Part shown: piece after piece, positions 62,630 to 64,000 of the stretch | Layout of the letters: the number at the start of each line of letters is the position of its first letter | How positions within the stretch are numbered: position 1 is the first letter of the stretch | Assembly (NCBI RefSeq): GCF_017498565.1 | Contig: NZ_CP071794.1 | Coordinates: 1 to 64,000 of the forward strand | Length of the DNA: 64,000 nucleotides | Direction of reading: 5' to 3' | Source of the DNA: Parasphingorhabdus cellanae | Lineage (GTDB): Bacteria; Pseudomonadota; Alphaproteobacteria; Sphingomonadales; Sphingomonadaceae | The notes under the pieces: model-generated | Database searches by the model: none | Told to the model about the DNA's origin: nothing | What the model saw: the letters and a program-made list of their open reading frames with translations, nothing else | Position numbers and translations under genes: made by a program

Positions 62630-64000
62630 CTACTGCCCGAAGCCAACATCCTGCGCCCGTCTGACTGCCTCTTTCGCAGCCGCAAGCAAAGCGCCTGATT
62701 TTGCTTCACATTCGCGATGTTCATAGGCGGGATCGCTGTCGGCGACGATACCCGCGCCCGCTTGCACATGTAGCAGGCCATCTTTGACAATCCCGGTACG
62801 CAGAACGATGCAGCTGTCCATGCTGCCATCGGGTGAGAAATAGCCGACGCCGCCAGCATAGGCACCGCGGGTTTCCGGCTCCAGTTCGGCAATGATCTGA
62901 CAGGCGCGGACTTTTGGTGCGCCACTTACCGTGCCAGCCGGAAAACCCGCGAACAGAGCATCGAGTGCATCTTTGTCCGGCGCCAATTCCCCCACCACAT
63001 TCGAGACAATATGCATAACGTGGCTGTAAAATTCGACCGTGTAGCTGTCGGTTACTTCGACGCTATTGGCCGCGCTCACCCGGCCGACATCATTGCGGCC
63101 AAGGTCGAGAAGCATGAGATGCTCGGCGCGCTCTTTGGGATCGGCAAGCAAGCTGTCGCGATTGGTTTTGTCTTCGGCCGCATTGGCACCGCGTGGGCGG
63201 GTTCCCGCAATCGGTCGGATGGTGACCTCCCCGTCACGGGCGCGCACCAATATCTCAGGACTGGAACCGATTAGGGCAAAGCCCGGCAGGTCCAGGAAAA
63301 AAAGGAAAGGTGAGGGGTTAATCCGCCGCAAAGCGCGATAAAGTTCTACCGGCGGCAAAGCGAAGGGGGCCGTAAACCTTTGTGCCAATACCACCTGAAA
63401 AACATCACCAGCTTCGATATAATCTTTAGCGCTGAGCACCATATTCTCATATTGTTCTGGCTTCAGCTTCGCTTCGAAAGCAAGATCATCAGGATTGAGA
63501 GCAGGGGGTTCAGAGGCAAAAGCTGGCACAGGTGCCGCAATCTGTCGTTCCACTTCATCCAGCCGCTCTTCGGCACTCGCAATCTTGCTGTCGGCATCAC
63601 CAGTGGTTTCTGGCCAAACCGGAGCGACCAGAAACATCTCATCCGCCAGCCGGTCGAAAATGACGATCACAGTGGGCCGGACAAACAGCATGTCTGGCAA
63701 GTCCAATTCAGACTGGGAGGCCCTTGGCAGTTTTTCGACCAGTCCAATGGTCTCATAGCCAAAATAGCCGACCAGGCATGCCAAAGCCCGCGGGAGACCT
63801 TCGGGCACGTCCATCTGACACCGTTTGACCAATTTGCGCAAAGCATCGAGACTGCTCGCTTGTTCCGGTTCGAAGCTGTCGCGGTTGGTTAACCAGTGCC
63901 GGTTGATTGATGCCTGTTCACCATCAGCGCGAAACACAAGGTCCGGGGCCAGTCCGATCAGGCTATGTCGCCCTCGCGTCTCACCACCTTCCACGGATTC
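62630..64000 (-). CDS. trpE: Anthranilate synthase component I, partial (5' end outside the window)
   Basis: Converts chorismate to anthranilate with ammonia from TrpG. The frame is open to the right edge; 456 residues are visible and the N-terminus is missing. The remaining N-terminal part keeps SVEGGETRGRHSLIGLAPDL, the feedback-site region. Catalytic motifs: AGDVFQVVLAQRF, RPIAGTRPRG, LLDLGRNDVGRVS and FPAGTVSGAPKVRA, and GAYAGGVGYFSPDGSMD near the end. The trpG-D-C group starts 5.9 kb away on the same strand, beyond genes 56883-62598. Confidence 0.93.
   Translation of the reverse strand, partial: ESVEGGETRGRHSLIGLAPDLVFRADGEQASINRHWLTNRDSFEPEQASSLDALRKLVKRCQMDVPEGLPRALACLVGYFGYETIGLVEKLPRASQSELDLPDMLFVRPTVIVIFDRLADEMFLVAPVWPETTGDADSKIASAEERLDEVERQIAAPVPAFASEPPALNPDDLAFEAKLKPEQYENMVLSAKDYIEAGDVFQVVLAQRFTAPFALPPVELYRALRRINPSPFLFFLDLPGFALIGSSPEILVRARDGEVTIRPIAGTRPRGANAAEDKTNRDSLLADPKERAEHLMLLDLGRNDVGRVSAANSVEVTDSYTVEFYSHVMHIVSNVVGELAPDKDALDALFAGFPAGTVSGAPKVRACQIIAELEPETRGAYAGGVGYFSPDGSMDSCIVLRTGIVKDGLLHVQAGAGIVADSDPAYEHRECEAKSGALLAAAKEAVRRAQDVGFGQ

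Overview
The window comes from the chromosome of an alphaproteobacterium of the order Sphingomonadales, probably a marine genus near Sphingopyxis, Sphingorhabdus or Parasphingorhabdus. The evidence is the gene order trpG-trpD-trpC-moaC-moeA-lexA beside comEC, gltX and gltA, the alphaproteobacterial SOS box GAAC-N7-GAAC before lexA, DUF1467 and DUF2842 proteins, a CtrA-type site TTAA-N7-TTAA, a complete 14-gene nuo operon with separate nuoC and nuoD, and short asymmetric REP-like palindromes. I see no phage, insertion sequence, transposase or CRISPR array. No strain can be named from the sequence alone.

Layout. 1-1302 is the E2 subunit of a 2-oxo acid dehydrogenase. 1607-9480 (minus) is a four-gene operon of three small secreted DUF11-type proteins and a 1699-residue surface protein ending in a predicted outer-membrane barrel, with a CtrA-type site upstream. 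9882-11586 holds tRNA-Asp, a DUF2842 protein, 5-formyl-THF cyclo-ligase, 6S RNA, zapA and a coiled-coil partner. 11782-18817 is a central carbon block (tkt, gap, pgk, class I fba) followed by an O-methyltransferase, a membrane protein and thiE; pgk carries a one-base frameshift. 18824-21019 holds two tandem paralogous small genes, efp, a palindromic element and suhB. 21125-36375 is the nuo operon (complex I), with four extra tiny membrane proteins and two REP-like elements inside it, followed by birA, coaX, rnj and a DUF1467 protein. 39823-46365 is a signalling and polarity-like neighbourhood. 46422-56771 holds gltA, gltX, comEC, lexA, moeA, moaC, trpC, trpD, a YcxB-like protein and trpG. 56883-62598 is an accessory insert (PHA-granule-type protein, M28 peptidase, DUF2946 protein, TonB receptor, exported DJ-1/PfpI protein) that separates trpG from trpE, which runs off the right edge.

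Two regions look like undescribed systems. The first is 42238-46365, where an Hpt-like protein has Trp in place of its phospho-accepting His, a histidine kinase has Pro in place of its H-box His, and a membrane protein resembles a nucleotidyltransferase/CDP-alcohol transferase without the signature motifs. These sit with a helical protein and next to a divergent 781-residue two-TM coiled-coil protein, and suggest signalling by binding rather than phosphotransfer. The second is the DUF11 surface operon, whose small proteins share a mature N-terminal motif and an identical style of C-terminal end, and whose large barrel gene lies behind a strong intrinsic terminator that may set the stoichiometry.
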